DNA from: Paenibacillus sp. FSL H8-0048
GTDB lineage: Bacteria > Bacillota > Bacilli > Paenibacillales > Paenibacillaceae
Direction: 5' to 3'
DNA length: 64,000 nt
Assembly: GCF_038002825.1 (NCBI RefSeq)
Contig: NZ_JBBODF010000001.1
Span: forward strand, 2,790,001-2,854,000
Part shown: positions 28,001 through 38,129 of the stretch, piece by piece
Position numbering within the stretch: position 1 is the stretch's first letter
Layout of the letters: each line of letters begins with the position of its first letter
The notes under the pieces: model-generated
The model's input: the letters and a program-made list of their open reading frames with translations, nothing else
What the model was told of the DNA's origin: nothing
Database searches by the model: none
Program-made: the position numbers and the translations under genes

Positions 28001-30800
28001 TGTAATTGACGTTGTCGGTCAGATCACGCCAGGTACCCGCAGCTCCCGGCACGCTGGCCTGTCCGCCCAGCTTCCCTTCGGCTCCAACCTCGCGTGCCAC
28101 GGTAGTTACCTGATCCGCGAAGGTAGCCAGCGTCTCGATCATGTTATTGATCGTATCCGTCAGCTCGGCAATCTCGCCCTTGGCCTCAACCGTCAGCTTC
28201 TGCTTCAGGTTACCGTTCGCCACCGCCGTCACGACCTTGGCAATGCCGCGCACCTGATCGGTCAGATTGGTCGCCATGATATTCACGTTGTCGGTCAGAT
28301 CCTTCCAGATCCCCCCGACACCGCGTACCTGGGCTTGTCCGCCCAGCTTGCCGTCCGTGCCGACCTCACTCGCTACACGCGTTACCTCGGAGGCGAACGA
28401 ATTCAGCTGATCCACCATCGTATTGATCGTGTTCTTCAGCTCAAGCAATTCGCCTTTGACATCGACCGTAATCTTCTTGGACAGATCCCCGTTCGCTACC
28501 GCCGTGGTTACACCGGCAATGTTGCGCATCTGAATCGTCAGGTTGCTCGCCATGAAGTTGACGGTATCGGTCAGATCCTTCCAGGTGCCGGACACATCCT
28601 TCACCTCGGCCTGTGCGCCCAGCTTACCATCCGTGCCCACCTCACGCGCTACACGCGTCACCTCGGAGGCGAAGATGGAGAGCTGATCCACCATCGTGTT
28701 AATCGTATTTTTCAGCTCCAGAATCTCGCCCTTGACGTCTACGGTGATCTTCTTGGACAGATCGCCCTTGGCTACCGCTGTGGTCACATCTGCAATATTG
28801 CGCACCTGGTCCGTCAGATTGCGGGCCATGTTATTTACGCCTTCGGTCAAGTCCTTCCAGGTGCCGCCTACACCCTTCACCTGCGCCTGACCGCCGAGCT
28901 TGCCGTCTGTCCCCACCTCGCGCGCTACACGCGTCACCTCGGAGGAGAACATGGAGAGCTGGTCCACCATCGTATTGATCGTGTTCTTCAGCTCCAGAAT
29001 TTCTCCTTGCACATCCGCAGTGATTTTTTTGGACAGATCGCCGTTCGCCACCGCTGTCGTTACCACCGCAATGTTGCGCACCTGATTCGTCAGGTTGGAC
29101 GCCATGTAATTCACACTTTCGGTCAAATCGCGCCAGGTTCCGGCTACGCCCTTCACCTGCGCCTGTCCGCCCAGCATCCCTTCAGTGCCGACCTCGCGCG
29201 CCACGCGCGTCACCTCGGAAGCGAAGATCGACAGCTGCTCCACCATGGTGTTAATGGTGTTCTTCAGCTCCAGGATCTCGCCGGTCGCATTCACCGTAAT
29301 CTGCTTGGACAGATCCCCCTTCGCCACGGCAGTAGTCACTTCAGCGATATTTCGCACCTGATCCGTCAGCGTACCCGCCATGAAATTCACGCTGTCGGTC
29401 AGATCCTTCCAGGTCCCGGAGACCCCCTTCACATCGGCCTGCCCGCCGAGAATCCCTTCCGTAGATACCTCGCGCGCCACGCGCGTGACCTCGGAGGCGA
29501 AGTTACTGAGCTGGTCCACCATGATGTTAATGGTGCTTTTCAGCTCCAGAATCTCGCCCTTCGCATCGACAGTAATCGTCTTTGACAAGTCGCCCTTGGC
29601 TACCGCCGTGGTCACTTCTGCTATATTGCGCACCTGATTCGTTAAGTTGGACGCCATATAGTTGACGCTCTCGGTCAAATCCCGCCAGGTGCCGGACACG
29701 CCCTTGACGTCAGCCTGCCCGCCGAGAATCCCTTCCGTACCGACCTCACGCGCCATCCGGGTCACCTCGGAAGCAAAGGTCGATAGCTGATCCACCATCG
29801 TATTGATCGTGTTCTTCAGCTCCAGAATTTCACCCTGCACATCGGCCGTAATCTTCTTCGACAGATCGCCGTTGGCAACCGCCGTGGTCACCACCGCGAT
29901 ATTCCGCACCTGATTCGTCAGGTTGGACGCCATATAGTTGACGCTCTCGGTCAAATCCCGCCAGGTGCCGGAGACATCCTTCACATCGGCCTGTCCGCCA
30001 AGCTTGCCTTCGGTCCCGACCTCACGCGCCACCCGGGTCACCTCAGAGGCGAACATAGAGAGCTGATCCACCATCGTGTTGATTGTATTCTTCAGCTCCA
30101 TAATCTCGCCGCTCGCATTGACCGTAATCTGCTTCGACAGATCGCCGTTCGCCACGGCTGTGGTCACCGCCGCGATATTGCGTACCTGATCCGTAAGATT
30201 CGTCGCCATATAATTGACGCTGTCGGTCAGATCCTTCCAAGTACCGGAGACCCCCTTCACATCAGCCTGTCCGCCCAAAATCCCTTCGGTACCCACCTCA
30301 CGCGCCACGCGTGTAACCTCGGAGGCGAACGTGCTCAGCTGGTTCACCATCCTATTGATATTGCTTGCCGTCCGCTGGAACTCGCCCGTGAGCGGCCGTC
30401 CTTCAATCGCCAGCTCCACCTGCTGGGACAGATCGCCCTTGGCCACGGCGTTAATTACCCGGACCATCTCGCTGGTCGGCTGAATCAGGTCAATCACCAG
30501 GCCGTTCAAGGAATCGGTCACCGTCTCCCAGGACCCGCCCAGATTCTTCTGCACGAACCGTCTGGACAGGTTCCCTTCCTTGCCGACCACTCTGGCCACC
30601 GTCTGAACCTCGTTCACCAGACTCTCTTGAATATCCATAATCTCGTTGAACGTATCCGCTACCTTACCGGCGAGCCCCGTCCGGTCATAAGGCATCCGGT
30701 GGGAGAAATTGCCCTTCTTCATCGCCATCAAGGCGCTCAGCAGTTCGCCGGCGTCTATTCCATCGCCCTGGTTTTCTTTGTTTTGGTTGTCATCGCTCAT
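25092..30800 (-). CDS. Poly-HAMP cytoplasmic hybrid histidine kinase with three receiver domains
   Basis: A 1902-residue soluble kinase. Residues about 20-980 are a chain of HAMP domains; from about 117 they form nine nearly identical units of about 92 residues, each with [12 protein letters not shown] and [15 protein letters not shown] motifs, plus a last half unit. A GAF domain (about 1005-1155) and coiled coil follow. HisKA has H1236 in [11 protein letters not shown], then an HATPase domain with DTGIGIP and [10 protein letters not shown]. Three receiver domains occupy the last 400 residues, the last with LVVDDD and [11 protein letters not shown]; the second looks degenerate. No membrane helix is seen. 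The layout resembles fungal group III (Nik1/Os-1) kinases. It starts 21 nt after a REC-kinase gene, so the two likely work together. Signal unknown. Confidence 0.9.
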   Translation of the reverse strand: MSDDNQNKENQGDGIDAGELLSALMAMKKGNFSHRMPYDRTGLAGKVADTFNEIMDIQESLVNEVQTVARVVGKEGNLSRRFVQKNLGGSWETVTDSLNGLVIDLIQPTSEMVRVINAVAKGDLSQQVELAIEGRPLTGEFQRTASNINRMVNQLSTFASEVTRVAREVGTEGILGGQADVKGVSGTWKDLTDSVNYMATNLTDQVRNIAAVTTAVANGDLSKQITVNASGEIMELKNTINTMVDQLSMFASEVTRVAREVGTEGKLGGQADVKDVSGTWRDLTESVNYMASNLTNQVRNIAVVTTAVANGDLSKKITADVQGEILELKNTINTMVDQLSTFASEVTRMAREVGTEGILGGQADVKGVSGTWRDLTESVNYMASNLTNQVRNIAEVTTAVAKGDLSKTITVDAKGEILELKSTINIMVDQLSNFASEVTRVAREVSTEGILGGQADVKGVSGTWKDLTDSVNFMAGTLTDQVRNIAEVTTAVAKGDLSKQITVNATGEILELKNTINTMVEQLSIFASEVTRVAREVGTEGMLGGQAQVKGVAGTWRDLTESVNYMASNLTNQVRNIAVVTTAVANGDLSKKITADVQGEILELKNTINTMVDQLSMFSSEVTRVAREVGTDGKLGGQAQVKGVGGTWKDLTEGVNNMARNLTDQVRNIADVTTAVAKGDLSKKITVDVKGEILELKNTINTMVDQLSIFASEVTRVAREVGTDGKLGAQAEVKDVSGTWKDLTDTVNFMASNLTIQMRNIAGVTTAVANGDLSKKITVDVKGELLELKNTINTMVDQLNSFASEVTRVASEVGTDGKLGGQAQVRGVGGIWKDLTDNVNIMATNLTDQVRGIAKVVTAVANGNLKQKLTVEAKGEIAELTDTINNMIETLATFADQVTTVAREVGAEGKLGGQASVPGAAGTWRDLTDNVNYMASTLTTQVRAITNVATAVTNGDLSRAIDVSASGEVATLKDNINEMIRNLKETTRINTEQDWLKTNLAKFSRMLQGQRDLYAVSRMILSELAPLVSMQHGVFYINEPSGGEAVLKLFASYAYQNRKHLANEFRAGQGLVGQCLIEKQRILLTNVPGDYVMISSALGEATPLNIILLPIIFEDQVLAILELASFRPYSDIDIAFLDQLTESIGSVINTMQANQRTEELLIQSQSLTEELQKQQLELRSTNDELEDKAKLLVLQKAEVESKNHEVEVAKRYLEEKAEQLALTSKYKSEFLANMSHELRTPLNSLLLLAEQLAENPDENLHELQVKFAKTIQDSGLELLNLINDILDLSKIESGTITPDFSEVPLTELTDGLDRTFRHMVDAKKLDYRIKIDPGVPASIATDSKRLLQILKNLLSNAFKFTEQGQIMLQVRKAAEGWHPDNESLERATTVICFSVSDTGIGIPAEKQQIIFEAFQQADGSTNREYGGTGLGLAISREIAEMLGGEISLYSEVGKGSVFNLYLPTEAEFTEPEPPKAHVPEVIDITPAKRRSSLVKPEEEPFADDRDRIEPGDRVFLIVEDDQKFNEIILGMLHKKGIKAVIATSGWDVLELVQKYQPSAITLDLHLGGDTDGWLVLQQLKHDIGVRHIPVCVMTVDEDEVQLLQKGAYDYFRKPVTNEELESALDRLNQFADHTTANLLVAVQDEQERKHIGELLDNPDLTLTAVETGRKALNQLNSKTFDAIVLDSSLADMNLIRFLREMYKNARNKRIPVLVQMNRKLTPEEETEWDELAKMAVLKEVKSDAQLIDESTLALHRKAENLPPLSRDKLVKLYQSDEMIEYKKVLVVDDDIRNIFALTSILERHQMKVIPAENGQDAITLLEQTPDIGIVLMDIMMPGMDGYETTRAIREKPEWRDLPILALTAKAMKGDRELCLEAGCSDYITKPVNSGQLLSMMRAWLDK
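27951..30450 (-). repeat. Tandem 276-bp repeats coding the HAMP array
   Basis: Within the hybrid kinase gene, about nine units of 276 bp follow head to tail with high DNA identity; segments such as CGCGCCACGCGCGTCACCTC recur with small changes. Unit boundaries are approximate. Such repeats can expand or contract by recombination and are prone to assembly collapse. Confidence 0.85.
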
Positions 30801-30821
30801 AGTATCAACCCTGCCCCTTAT

Positions 30822-32036
30822 TCAGCACGTATTTTTGCTCTCCAATCCAAGCTGCTCACGAACGGCAATTGTAAAAACAAACGTAGCCCCGGGTTCCTCC
30901 GATGGCTCGACCCGGATGCTTCCGCCCAGCAGCTCTACCAGAGCTTTGCTGATCGATAAGCCAAGCCCCGTGCCTTCGAACCTGCGTGTGGTAGAGGCGT
31001 CGAGCTGGGAGAAGGGCTGGAACAGCTCGCCGATTTTATTCGGGGGAATCCCGATTCCTGTGTCTTTGATTGTGAATTCAAGTGTAAGCTTCTCTGCCGG
31101 TCCCTCCAGCTTGTTAACCGTTATGTATACACTGCCTGCATGGGTGAACTTCACGGCATTGCCTACGAGATTATTCAGCACCTGGCGGAGGCGGTTCACA
31201 TCTCCCACCAGATCAGGCGGCACAGCAGGATTAATCTCCACCACCATGTCAAGCTTCCGCTCACGGATCTTAGCAGTGAACAGAGCAATAGTCTCGCTCA
31301 GGCAGTCCTGCAGAGAGAACGGCGCCTCTTCCACCACCAGCTTCCCGGCTTCCAGCTTGGAATAATCGAGAATCGGATTGATCACCGACAGAAGGGCATT
31401 GCTGCTCGTATGGATAATCCCCGCCATCTCACAATATTCCTCCGGCAGATCCGAGGCCAGCAGCAGATCAGACATCCCAATGATCCCGTTCAGCGGCGTG
31501 CGGATTTCATGGCTCATCATCGCCAGGAATTCCGATTTCACCTTGGAGGCAATCTCTGCGGCTTCCTTCGCTTCCCTCAGCTCCTGATTTGTCCTCTCCA
31601 GCTGCCGGGCCTGCTGCTTCAGCATTTCGCTCTGGAGCTGCAGCGTCTTATTCGCTTCATACATGCTGACGTAGCCTTCAATCTTGGACTTGAACAGCTG
31701 CGGGACGAAGGGCTTCGTCATGTAATCCATCGCGCCGACAGAGTAACCGGCGAAGATATCCTCCATCGTCGTACTGTTAGCGGACATGAAAATAATCGGC
31801 ACCACATGATTCTTCTCCCGGGTACGGATAAGGCGCGCCGTCTCCAGCCCGTCCATCCCCGGCATTTGCACATCCATCACAATGACGGCGAATTCCTCCT
31901 CCAGCAGACAGCGCAGCGCTTCAATCCCGGAATAAGCCCGAAACAACCGGTAAGGCTCTCCGCGGAGAACGGCCTCAAGGGCAAGCAGATTCTCGGGATG
32001 ATCGTCTACGAGCAGGATGTTGACCGGAAAATCCAT
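30822..32036 (-). CDS. Receiver-domain histidine kinase (REC-HisKA-HATPase)
   Basis: A 404-residue cytoplasmic protein. The receiver domain (about 5-120) has D11, D12 and phospho-acceptor D55 in [12 protein letters not shown] coiled coil leads into HisKA with the phospho-His in [12 protein letters not shown], then an HATPase domain with [10 protein letters not shown] and [12 protein letters not shown] 32036 has GAGGG 5 nt upstream; an in-frame GTG four codons earlier lacks a site. It is the first gene of a two-gene operon with the poly-HAMP kinase. The N-terminal receiver suggests it takes phosphate from, or is tuned by, another kinase. Confidence 0.9.
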   Translation of the reverse strand: MDFPVNILLVDDHPENLLALEAVLRGEPYRLFRAYSGIEALRCLLEEEFAVIVMDVQMPGMDGLETARLIRTREKNHVVPIIFMSANSTTMEDIFAGYSVGAMDYMTKPFVPQLFKSKIEGYVSMYEANKTLQLQSEMLKQQARQLERTNQELREAKEAAEIASKVKSEFLAMMSHEIRTPLNGIIGMSDLLLASDLPEEYCEMAGIIHTSSNALLSVINPILDYSKLEAGKLVVEEAPFSLQDCLSETIALFTAKIRERKLDMVVEINPAVPPDLVGDVNRLRQVLNNLVGNAVKFTHAGSVYITVNKLEGPAEKLTLEFTIKDTGIGIPPNKIGELFQPFSQLDASTTRRFEGTGLGLSISKALVELLGGSIRVEPSEEPGATFVFTIAVREQLGLESKNTC

Positions 32037-32124
32037 GAGAACCCTCACTTTCCAGCTTGTGGCTCGCCTTGCGTTTATATTTCGAAAATATAGCTTATAT
32101 ACCCAAAATTTCTAATCACGAAAC

Positions 32125-33414
32125 TCAGGTCTGCTGGTAATTCACCGCTGTAATCAGGCACTCCCGGCACAGAAAAGCATAATAAATCCCCTCGTCCTCC
32201 GCCACCTGGCCCATATCCGCCTGCGCTGCAAAAGTCATCGTCTGTGCGCAGCAGGGACAGGCCGGATAGTCCGCATCCTGAATCCAGGCCGGATGCCCTC
32301 CGATCTGTGAGGCCGGTGCCTCCAGCACCCAGTGTGCACTCTCATAAGTACCGGCCGGCTGTTCCGACAGCTGCATTACATGCCATCCGCTACACGCCAA
32401 TGCTCCTCCAGTATTGTCAGGCAGATATCCGGGAACAACATTATATTCACTCCATGAATATCCGCCCTCCAGATCAATCTTCATATATACAGTGCCGTAA
32501 CAGTTGCAGTGCATACAGGCCGCAATTCTTAACCGCTTGCCGGGAAGTTCCATGAACCTAACCTGCGGATGCTGCAAATCGTAATCGAATAAAACGGTTA
32601 GCGCACCTCCGCACCAAGGACAGGCTTGCGTTCCTGTCTGAAGCATTTGAACCGCCGCCGGAGCACCAGGCGCTTCCGGAGTGTCTTCCCTGCTTACCAG
32701 GAAGGGGTAACATTCAGGATGGTATAGTTGCCTTTTTCCGCCTACAGCATCCAGCTCCCAGCCAGCTTCAAGGGCATACGTCTCTGGCGCCTGATATAAC
32801 GCTGCTGCCCACTCCGGCGGGGACTGCCGCCATGACGCGAACTGCCTGACCACCACTTCATCGCCAATCCAGGCCAGCGCCAGCAGCAGCAGATTACGGT
32901 TAACCGGATCGGACTCCACCTGGGCAATGAGCCGGTCCCTTACCTTCGCGTCAGCATTCTTGAAAAGGATCGCGGGTGCATAATTCCCTGTGCGGAGGAG
33001 CATTTCCAGACCTGGCCCAAGCCGTGTATCTGTGAAGCAGAGGAGTGACACCAGGACCATCTCCGCCTGGTCTATATCCTCTTCTTCCAATAAATGAACG
33101 GCGTAGCTCTCCATCCGTTCTCTCTGTTCCTCTGTCAAATCATGATACAGCTCCTGTGCAGTCCGGGGGTAAGGAACTTCCTTGATCAGCGGATCAGGCT
33201 TCCGCGGGCTGTGCATAATGGTGAGAATCTCAACCGGATCATGGATACCGGCATATCTGTTCACCTCTTTACGGTTCTGTTCAATATAAGCCTGTCTTCC
33301 TATCGCTCTCTTCTGCTGATAGCAGGGCATACAGATGCCCCCGGTCTTCAGTGCGGTTGCAGGAAGAATTGTTCCCGTGCAGCCCGGGGTCTGACAAGGC
33401 AGACGTTCGCTCAT
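32125..33414 (-). CDS. Uncharacterised cysteine-rich protein with C-terminal DUF1963-like region
   Basis: A 429-residue soluble protein I do not recognise with certainty. It begins with a zinc-finger-like CQTPGCTG ... CMPCYQQKR. Residues about 90-215 are helical with repeat-like features. The second half has CPWCGG, CMHCNCYG and CPCC pairs, and a segment QIGGHPAWIQDADYPACP followed by MTFAAQADM, which resembles DUF1963/YwqG-type proteins. It ends with CRECL. Four or more Cys pairs suggest structural zinc. It is transcribed alone, divergent from the DinG-like helicase. Function unknown. Confidence 0.6.
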   Translation of the reverse strand: MSERLPCQTPGCTGTILPATALKTGGICMPCYQQKRAIGRQAYIEQNRKEVNRYAGIHDPVEILTIMHSPRKPDPLIKEVPYPRTAQELYHDLTEEQRERMESYAVHLLEEEDIDQAEMVLVSLLCFTDTRLGPGLEMLLRTGNYAPAILFKNADAKVRDRLIAQVESDPVNRNLLLLALAWIGDEVVVRQFASWRQSPPEWAAALYQAPETYALEAGWELDAVGGKRQLYHPECYPFLVSREDTPEAPGAPAAVQMLQTGTQACPWCGGALTVLFDYDLQHPQVRFMELPGKRLRIAACMHCNCYGTVYMKIDLEGGYSWSEYNVVPGYLPDNTGGALACSGWHVMQLSEQPAGTYESAHWVLEAPASQIGGHPAWIQDADYPACPCCAQTMTFAAQADMGQVAEDEGIYYAFLCRECLITAVNYQQT

Positions 33415-33554
33415 ATCCTATCTCTCCCTTCATGATCAGTACGCAGATTATGTCTTGATTATAATAGATATGGACCTTCTGATCGAATGCAGCCCCGCTC
33501 CTGCCTGCAAGGGACGAAATTCCAGAATCTAGAATACAGATTCAGCCATAACCC

Positions 33555-33583
33555 TTGACTGTTCGCCCGCCATCTAAGATAAT
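33555..33583 (+). promoter_or_regulatory. Sigma-A type promoter of the DinG-like gene
   Basis: TTGACT (33555-33560) and GATAAT (33578-33583) are separated by 17 nt. Transcription would start near 33590, leaving about 58 nt before the AAGGGG ribosome site region. Confidence 0.65.
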
Positions 33584-33734
33584 AACAACCTCTGCCGTAA
33601 TCCATGCAGGACAAGACTAACATTGACACAGAAAAGGGGCGGTCGTCATCAACTGGTTAAATGATCTCTACAAATTACAGAAGAAGGAGCCGGCCAATGA
33701 CGCCGAGCCTGCCCTGGTCAATGCCATCTTCCGC

Positions 33735-35657
33735 ATGTATGACCGGTTCAAACGGCTCGGTCTCACTGAACGGCTCGGCCAGCAGGATATGTCGCTGGAT
33801 ATTGCTGACGCTTATGTCCATGGCCGGAATGCAATGATTGAAGCCGGGGTCGGCATCGGCAAATCCTTCGCCTACCTGATTCCCGGCCTGCTCATTAATC
33901 AGCTCTCCCGGCAGCCGGTCATTATCGCCACCTCGTCCATCCAGCTCTCCGAACAGATCCATAAGGATCTGCGGTTCATCGGCAGCCGGCTCGGCTTCTC
34001 CATGGTCCGCTCTGTGGTCGGCAAGGGCATGGGGCAATATGCCTGCCGGTACCGGGCAGCGGACCTGTTCCCGTCCGGGGAGCCCGGCTCCCCGCTCACT
34101 GTACTGGCAGAGGGTATCCTTAATGCAGAAATTAACGAACGGGCAGATCTGAAGGGCGGGGTCAATGATGCCTTATGGTCTAACGTGTGTGTGACGGATT
34201 GCAAGTTCGAGCACTGCCACTACAAGCATACCTGCGCCTTCTATGACATGCGGGCTAAGATCAACGCCGGCCCGGGTGAGATGGATATCATCATCGTGAA
34301 CCAGGATCTGCTGATCCGTGACCTGATCAAGAAAAAAGAAGGCACCAAAGGCCTGATCACCGAGCGGCCTGCACTGATTATTATAGATGAGGCGCATAAT
34401 CTGGAGGCCAAGGTCCGGGATGCCCAGACGCATGAGTTCACCTTCCGGGGGATCTCACGGGTGCTGGAGGATGCCATGCAGCTGCTGTATAAGCAATCCG
34501 CAGACCGCAGCCTGATGAAGTCCTTCCAGTTCGTCCGGCGCTGCGCCAAAGAGCTGTTCAGACAGATAGAAGCAGACCTGCTGCACACGGCCAAGCAGGA
34601 TACTGACCGGATTAAAGTATCGGCGATTACGGGAGTCCCGCTAGAGCAGGCTGTGCAGCTTCTGCAGGAGTTCCGCCTCAGCCTCTCGGTCTTGACTTCC
34701 CGGCATGAGCGGGAGATCGATAATACCTTCGAAGCGGTTAACGCAATGATTGACCTCTTCCAGGTGCTTGCCGGGACGGAGGACAACTATCTGCTCTGGG
34801 CCAGCCAGCCCCGGGGAGAAGCTTCCGTCAGTATCTGCCCTAAGGGGATTAGCCAATTCCTGAAATACAGTATATTTAACGGCAAGACCTCTGTCATTCT
34901 GACCTCTGCGACCCTCAGCCAGTCGGGCGGTACGCTGGAGGAGCAATACGCTTATCTGTCCCGTTCGCTGGGCTACAGGGGGGAGTATATGGAGCGTCAA
35001 GCTTCACCGTTCGATTACGACAACCACACGATGATGTATATCGCCAAGGACGTTCCTTACTATAACCACAACAACCGGGAAGCTTATCTGGAAGCGGCAT
35101 ATAAGGAGCTGCTGCGGCTATGCAATCTAACGGATGGGCGGACCCTGGTGCTTTTTTCGGCCAAAGAGGATATGAAGTACATTCACAAGAAGCTGAGCGA
35201 GGAGAAAGTGAAGTGGGCGCTGCATATGCAGCGGGAAGGCTCGTCCCAGGACGGGGTGATCACTGAGTTCCGGGCGAGCAAGGGCGTGCTGCTGAGTACC
35301 GGTGTGTTCTGGGAAGGCGTGAATATTGAGGGGGCAGATCTGTCGCATCTGATCGTCTTCCGGCTGCCGTTCCCGGTTCCGGCCGATCCTGTCTACGAAT
35401 ACAAGGCTGCGCAGGCGGGGAATCCGCTTATGGAGGTCTACGTGCCGGACATGCTGCTCCGCCTGCGGCAAGGCACCGGGCGTCTGATCCGCAGCGAGAC
35501 AGACCTCGGCGTGCTCAGCATTCTGGATTCCCGCCTGTCGGCCGCAGCCCGCAACCCGTACCGGGAGCAGGTCCTTGCCGCGCTGCCGTTCACCAAGGTG
35601 ACGGAGGAGTTCGGGGTGCTGGAGAAGTTTGTGCGGGAGAAGGGGATTCACCGGTGA
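33735..35657 (+). CDS. DinG/XPD-family ATP-dependent DNA helicase
   Basis: From the first canonical ATG this is 640 residues: Walker A GVGIGKS (38-44), an Fe-S cysteine set (YACRYRAAD, then NVCVTDCKFEHC and HTCAFYD), the DEAH box IIIDEAHNLEAK, and C-terminal helicase motifs including STGVFWEGVNIEG and RQGTGRLIRSETD. These place it with superfamily 2 5'-3' iron-sulfur helicases that unwind forks, R-loops or damaged DNA. No exonuclease domain is present. The frame stays open upstream to a TGA near 33625 with plausible coding sequence (NWLNDLYKLQKKEP) but no ATG, GTG or TTG; AAGGGG lies 8 nt before an ATC at 33648. The true start may therefore be non-canonical and add 29 residues. Confidence 0.9.
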   Translation: MYDRFKRLGLTERLGQQDMSLDIADAYVHGRNAMIEAGVGIGKSFAYLIPGLLINQLSRQPVIIATSSIQLSEQIHKDLRFIGSRLGFSMVRSVVGKGMGQYACRYRAADLFPSGEPGSPLTVLAEGILNAEINERADLKGGVNDALWSNVCVTDCKFEHCHYKHTCAFYDMRAKINAGPGEMDIIIVNQDLLIRDLIKKKEGTKGLITERPALIIIDEAHNLEAKVRDAQTHEFTFRGISRVLEDAMQLLYKQSADRSLMKSFQFVRRCAKELFRQIEADLLHTAKQDTDRIKVSAITGVPLEQAVQLLQEFRLSLSVLTSRHEREIDNTFEAVNAMIDLFQVLAGTEDNYLLWASQPRGEASVSICPKGISQFLKYSIFNGKTSVILTSATLSQSGGTLEEQYAYLSRSLGYRGEYMERQASPFDYDNHTMMYIAKDVPYYNHNNREAYLEAAYKELLRLCNLTDGRTLVLFSAKEDMKYIHKKLSEEKVKWALHMQREGSSQDGVITEFRASKGVLLSTGVFWEGVNIEGADLSHLIVFRLPFPVPADPVYEYKAAQAGNPLMEVYVPDMLLRLRQGTGRLIRSETDLGVLSILDSRLSAAARNPYREQVLAALPFTKVTEEFGVLEKFVREKGIHR

Positions 35658-35671
35658 CGGGTAGTATGTAC

Positions 35672-35855
35672 CTATTGCATTTTGTACATTAGATCGAGCT
35701 GTAAAACTAACTTTTTAGCTATTCTACTGTATTATGTACAGCAGAATTCAGAGATTTTGCCCATATTAGGCTTCTCTCCAACATTCTACTGTACTAAATA
35801 CAATAGAGACCATTTATTGAGGGTTTTTTTGAATTTCTATTGCACATAGTGCAAT
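35672..35855. repeat. Four imperfect palindromic intergenic repeats
   Basis: The gap between the DinG-like gene and the esterase gene has four related copies: 35672-35692 (CTATTGCATTTTGTACATTAG), 35721-35747 (starts ATTCTACTGTATTATGTACA), 35783-35809 (starts ATTCTACTGTACTAAATACA) and 35835-35855 (TTCTATTGCACATAGTGCAA). A rough consensus is TTCTAYTGYA-N5-GTRCARTAGA. The second copy is a clean hairpin. No gene is seen here. The repeats may act as transcription ends for the convergent genes or be a dispersed repeat family. Confidence 0.65.
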
Positions 35856-35893
35856 CACCACTGGACTACCAGCGCCATTCTTCACCAGCCCGC

Positions 35894-36961
35894 TCACCAA
35901 TTCATCAGCTTTCGGATTTCGGATGTCAGTCTGTCAGCTGCTTTGCGGTGGGTCAGCCGGGAAGGGTGAAAGTCAACGGCGTAGCCGTCCTCTTCGCGCT
36001 GTACCTCGAACTTCATCACTGAAATCCTGCTGTCGCCAGTTTCCCGGGTATAGCGGCTCACCGCCTGCTCCAGTGTAGGATACAGCCTGTCCCCCATGAT
36101 ACCCAATGTACATAGAATGGTGGAATCGGGATTTTTCTCTCTGACCTTTTGGAGAAAAGCGGCATAGTTCTCTGCATAATCCGCCTGCTTGGCGGGGTCC
36201 TCCTTGGTGTACGAATCGTCGTTGGTCCCCAGATTAATGACGATCAGCTCCGGTGTGAATCTGCTGAACTCCCAAGGAATCTCCTGGGGCAGCAGACTGC
36301 CGCCGAACCTCCCTTCCGACTTACCCACCTTCTCGTAGTAATCGGGCAGAAGATGCGTGGTCAGCTTCTGGTCGTTCTCCGTGTAGCCGGTAATAATGCC
36401 GTATCCGCTGTAACATACCATACTGTAATCCGCACCAAGCTGCTCTGCGCTCAGGTAGGCGTAGGCCTTCGTTACATCTTCTGTAGCCGTAGAAAAAGTA
36501 TGTAGCGCCTCTTCATCATCCACACCATACCCGCAGGTAATGGAATCGCCGATGAATTCGATCGTATGCTGCGGGGATGGGGTCGGCTTAATCCCTTCCT
36601 CAGCCTGCACCGCGATCTCTACAATGCCAACCGTTGACATGGCCGCTTCAGACAGCTTCGTAATTCTTACGGTAACCTCTTGCTCGGTGTCGCTTTCGAA
36701 CACTGTATACGTTTTGCGCGGCTGATCCACCTGATCGTCTATCACCCGCCGGCCGTTAACGCTGATTCCGATCCGGGCCAGATTGTTGCCGGTTGTTGCG
36801 GTATCATCGCCTTGCAGAGTGATCCGGGCCGCCCGGCCGCAGAAAGAGAATTCCACCCCGCCGCCGGAGAGCGCCAGCCACAGCACCTCCCCCATCCAGT
36901 GGGTCCGCCCGATAATTCTGACATGATTAGCTGCCGGTTGGTACGTTTGCATCTGGGACAT
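35894..36961 (-). CDS. SGNH hydrolase, carbohydrate esterase family 2-like
   Basis: A 355-residue protein. An N-terminal beta jelly roll (about 10-125) with IIGRTHWMG and LQGDDTATTGNN matches the CE2 accessory domain. An SGNH domain follows with block I FIGDSITCGYG (nucleophile Ser), VINLGTNDDSY, and VDFHPSRLTH near the end (catalytic His). Family members deacetylate xylo- or glucomanno-oligosaccharides. No signal peptide is seen, so substrates are probably imported oligomers. AAGGAAGG lies 7 nt before the ATG. It is divergent from an AraC regulator gene. Confidence 0.85.
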   Translation of the reverse strand: MSQMQTYQPAANHVRIIGRTHWMGEVLWLALSGGGVEFSFCGRAARITLQGDDTATTGNNLARIGISVNGRRVIDDQVDQPRKTYTVFESDTEQEVTVRITKLSEAAMSTVGIVEIAVQAEEGIKPTPSPQHTIEFIGDSITCGYGVDDEEALHTFSTATEDVTKAYAYLSAEQLGADYSMVCYSGYGIITGYTENDQKLTTHLLPDYYEKVGKSEGRFGGSLLPQEIPWEFSRFTPELIVINLGTNDDSYTKEDPAKQADYAENYAAFLQKVREKNPDSTILCTLGIMGDRLYPTLEQAVSRYTRETGDSRISVMKFEVQREEDGYAVDFHPSRLTHRKAADRLTSEIRKLMNW

Positions 36962-37138
36962 TCCATAACCTTCCTTCTCTCGTTTCTATTCGTAACAGTA
37001 GCAAAGGTGCTTTATCTTGGCAATGAAGATTGTTTAGCAGTGCTTTTCATATAGCTGCATAGGTTGGTGTGGTAAGATACTAAGTACTTGTCAAGTGGTA
37101 ACATATACATTCTATATTTTGAAAAAAGGAGGATATCC

Positions 37139-38020
37139 ATGGACATCCCCAAAGGAACTTACGGCTTCCGCTTCGCCGAAGACAAAGAGCTGCAGCTATG
37201 TGTATTATTCGCTGCCGGTTATGATTCCGTCTCTGATCCCGCTTACCGCTGGGACGGAATGGAGCGCAGCGACGGCCCGCTGCTGCTGTTCCAGTACACC
37301 CTCTCTGGTGAGGGCATGTTCGAGTCAGAGAACCGGACTTACCGGGTCCGGGCCGGACAGGCTCTGCTGGCGGAAATCCCGGGACCGCACCGTTATTACT
37401 ATCCGCCGGATGCGGACGAGCCCTGGGAGTTTCTGTTCCTCCTGATGCGCCCCAGCCTGATCTTGCCCCACTGGCGCAGATTCCTGCGCGAAGCGGGTGA
37501 GGTACCCCGGCTGCCCGCAGATTGTGCCCCTGTCCGGCTGGCGCGGATGATTGTTGTGGATGCCGGAGCGGGCAGAATCTCCGATCCGCTGATCGCCTCG
37601 TCCAACGTCTACCAATTCATGACCGAATTGACCCGAATGCAGGCAGCTACGCTGCGCGACAGGGACAACTGGTCAGAGAATATCAAGCGCGCCGCCGAAT
37701 TCATCGAGCAGCATTATTCGCAGATGATCAGCATCGACCAGCTGTCGGAGCACGTCTCCCTGTCCAAGTATCATCTCATCCGCCGCTTCTCGGCCAGCAC
37801 CGGCCATACGCCCGGTGCTTATCTGACCCGGGTCCGCACGGAGAAGGCAATGGAGCTGCTCCGGGGGAGCAGCTTAAGCATTGAAGGCATTGCCCAGCAG
37901 ATCGGCTACTCCAGCGGAAGCTACTTTATCAAAGCGTTCCGCAGCCTGACCGGACTGACACCAGGCGATTTCCGCAGCGGGGGCGAGAGCCTGACCTACC
38001 GCCAGCTCTTTTTTGACTGA
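37139..38020 (+). CDS. AraC-family transcriptional regulator
   Basis: A 293-residue regulator. The N-terminal arm/cupin domain (about 10-130) contains LFQYTLSGEGMFE and LLAEIPGPHRYYYPP. The C-terminal AraC DNA-binding domain has ISIDQLSEHVSLSKYHLIRR and SIEGIAQQIGYSSGSYFIKA. AGGAGG lies 6 nt before ATG 37139; an upstream ATG at 37088 has no ribosome site. It lies between the divergent esterase gene and the GH27 gene and probably regulates one or both. Two GTGGTAA copies (37069 and 37095) lie upstream but at unusual spacing. Confidence 0.9.
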   Translation: MDIPKGTYGFRFAEDKELQLCVLFAAGYDSVSDPAYRWDGMERSDGPLLLFQYTLSGEGMFESENRTYRVRAGQALLAEIPGPHRYYYPPDADEPWEFLFLLMRPSLILPHWRRFLREAGEVPRLPADCAPVRLARMIVVDAGAGRISDPLIASSNVYQFMTELTRMQAATLRDRDNWSENIKRAAEFIEQHYSQMISIDQLSEHVSLSKYHLIRRFSASTGHTPGAYLTRVRTEKAMELLRGSSLSIEGIAQQIGYSSGSYFIKAFRSLTGLTPGDFRSGGESLTYRQLFFD

Positions 38021-38129
38021 GCGCAATATAGTGCTATCCGGCTTATAAGATTACTATAGATATTGAATTTATCCTTGATTATGATGGACTTAAGAAGAGC
38101 AATAATCCATCTGATAAGGAGATTATACA

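Noticed and set aside
28335-29585. 416-codon repetitive open frame on the plus strand
   Set aside because: It simply mirrors the HAMP repeat units on the coding strand.
27951-30450. Regular repeats that could suggest CRISPR or satellite DNA
   Set aside because: Units are 276 bp, in frame and encode HAMP modules; there are no spacers.
37069-37101. Two GTGGTAA copies as an AraC operator
   Set aside because: Spacing of 26 nt does not fit whole helical turns and no third copy supports it.
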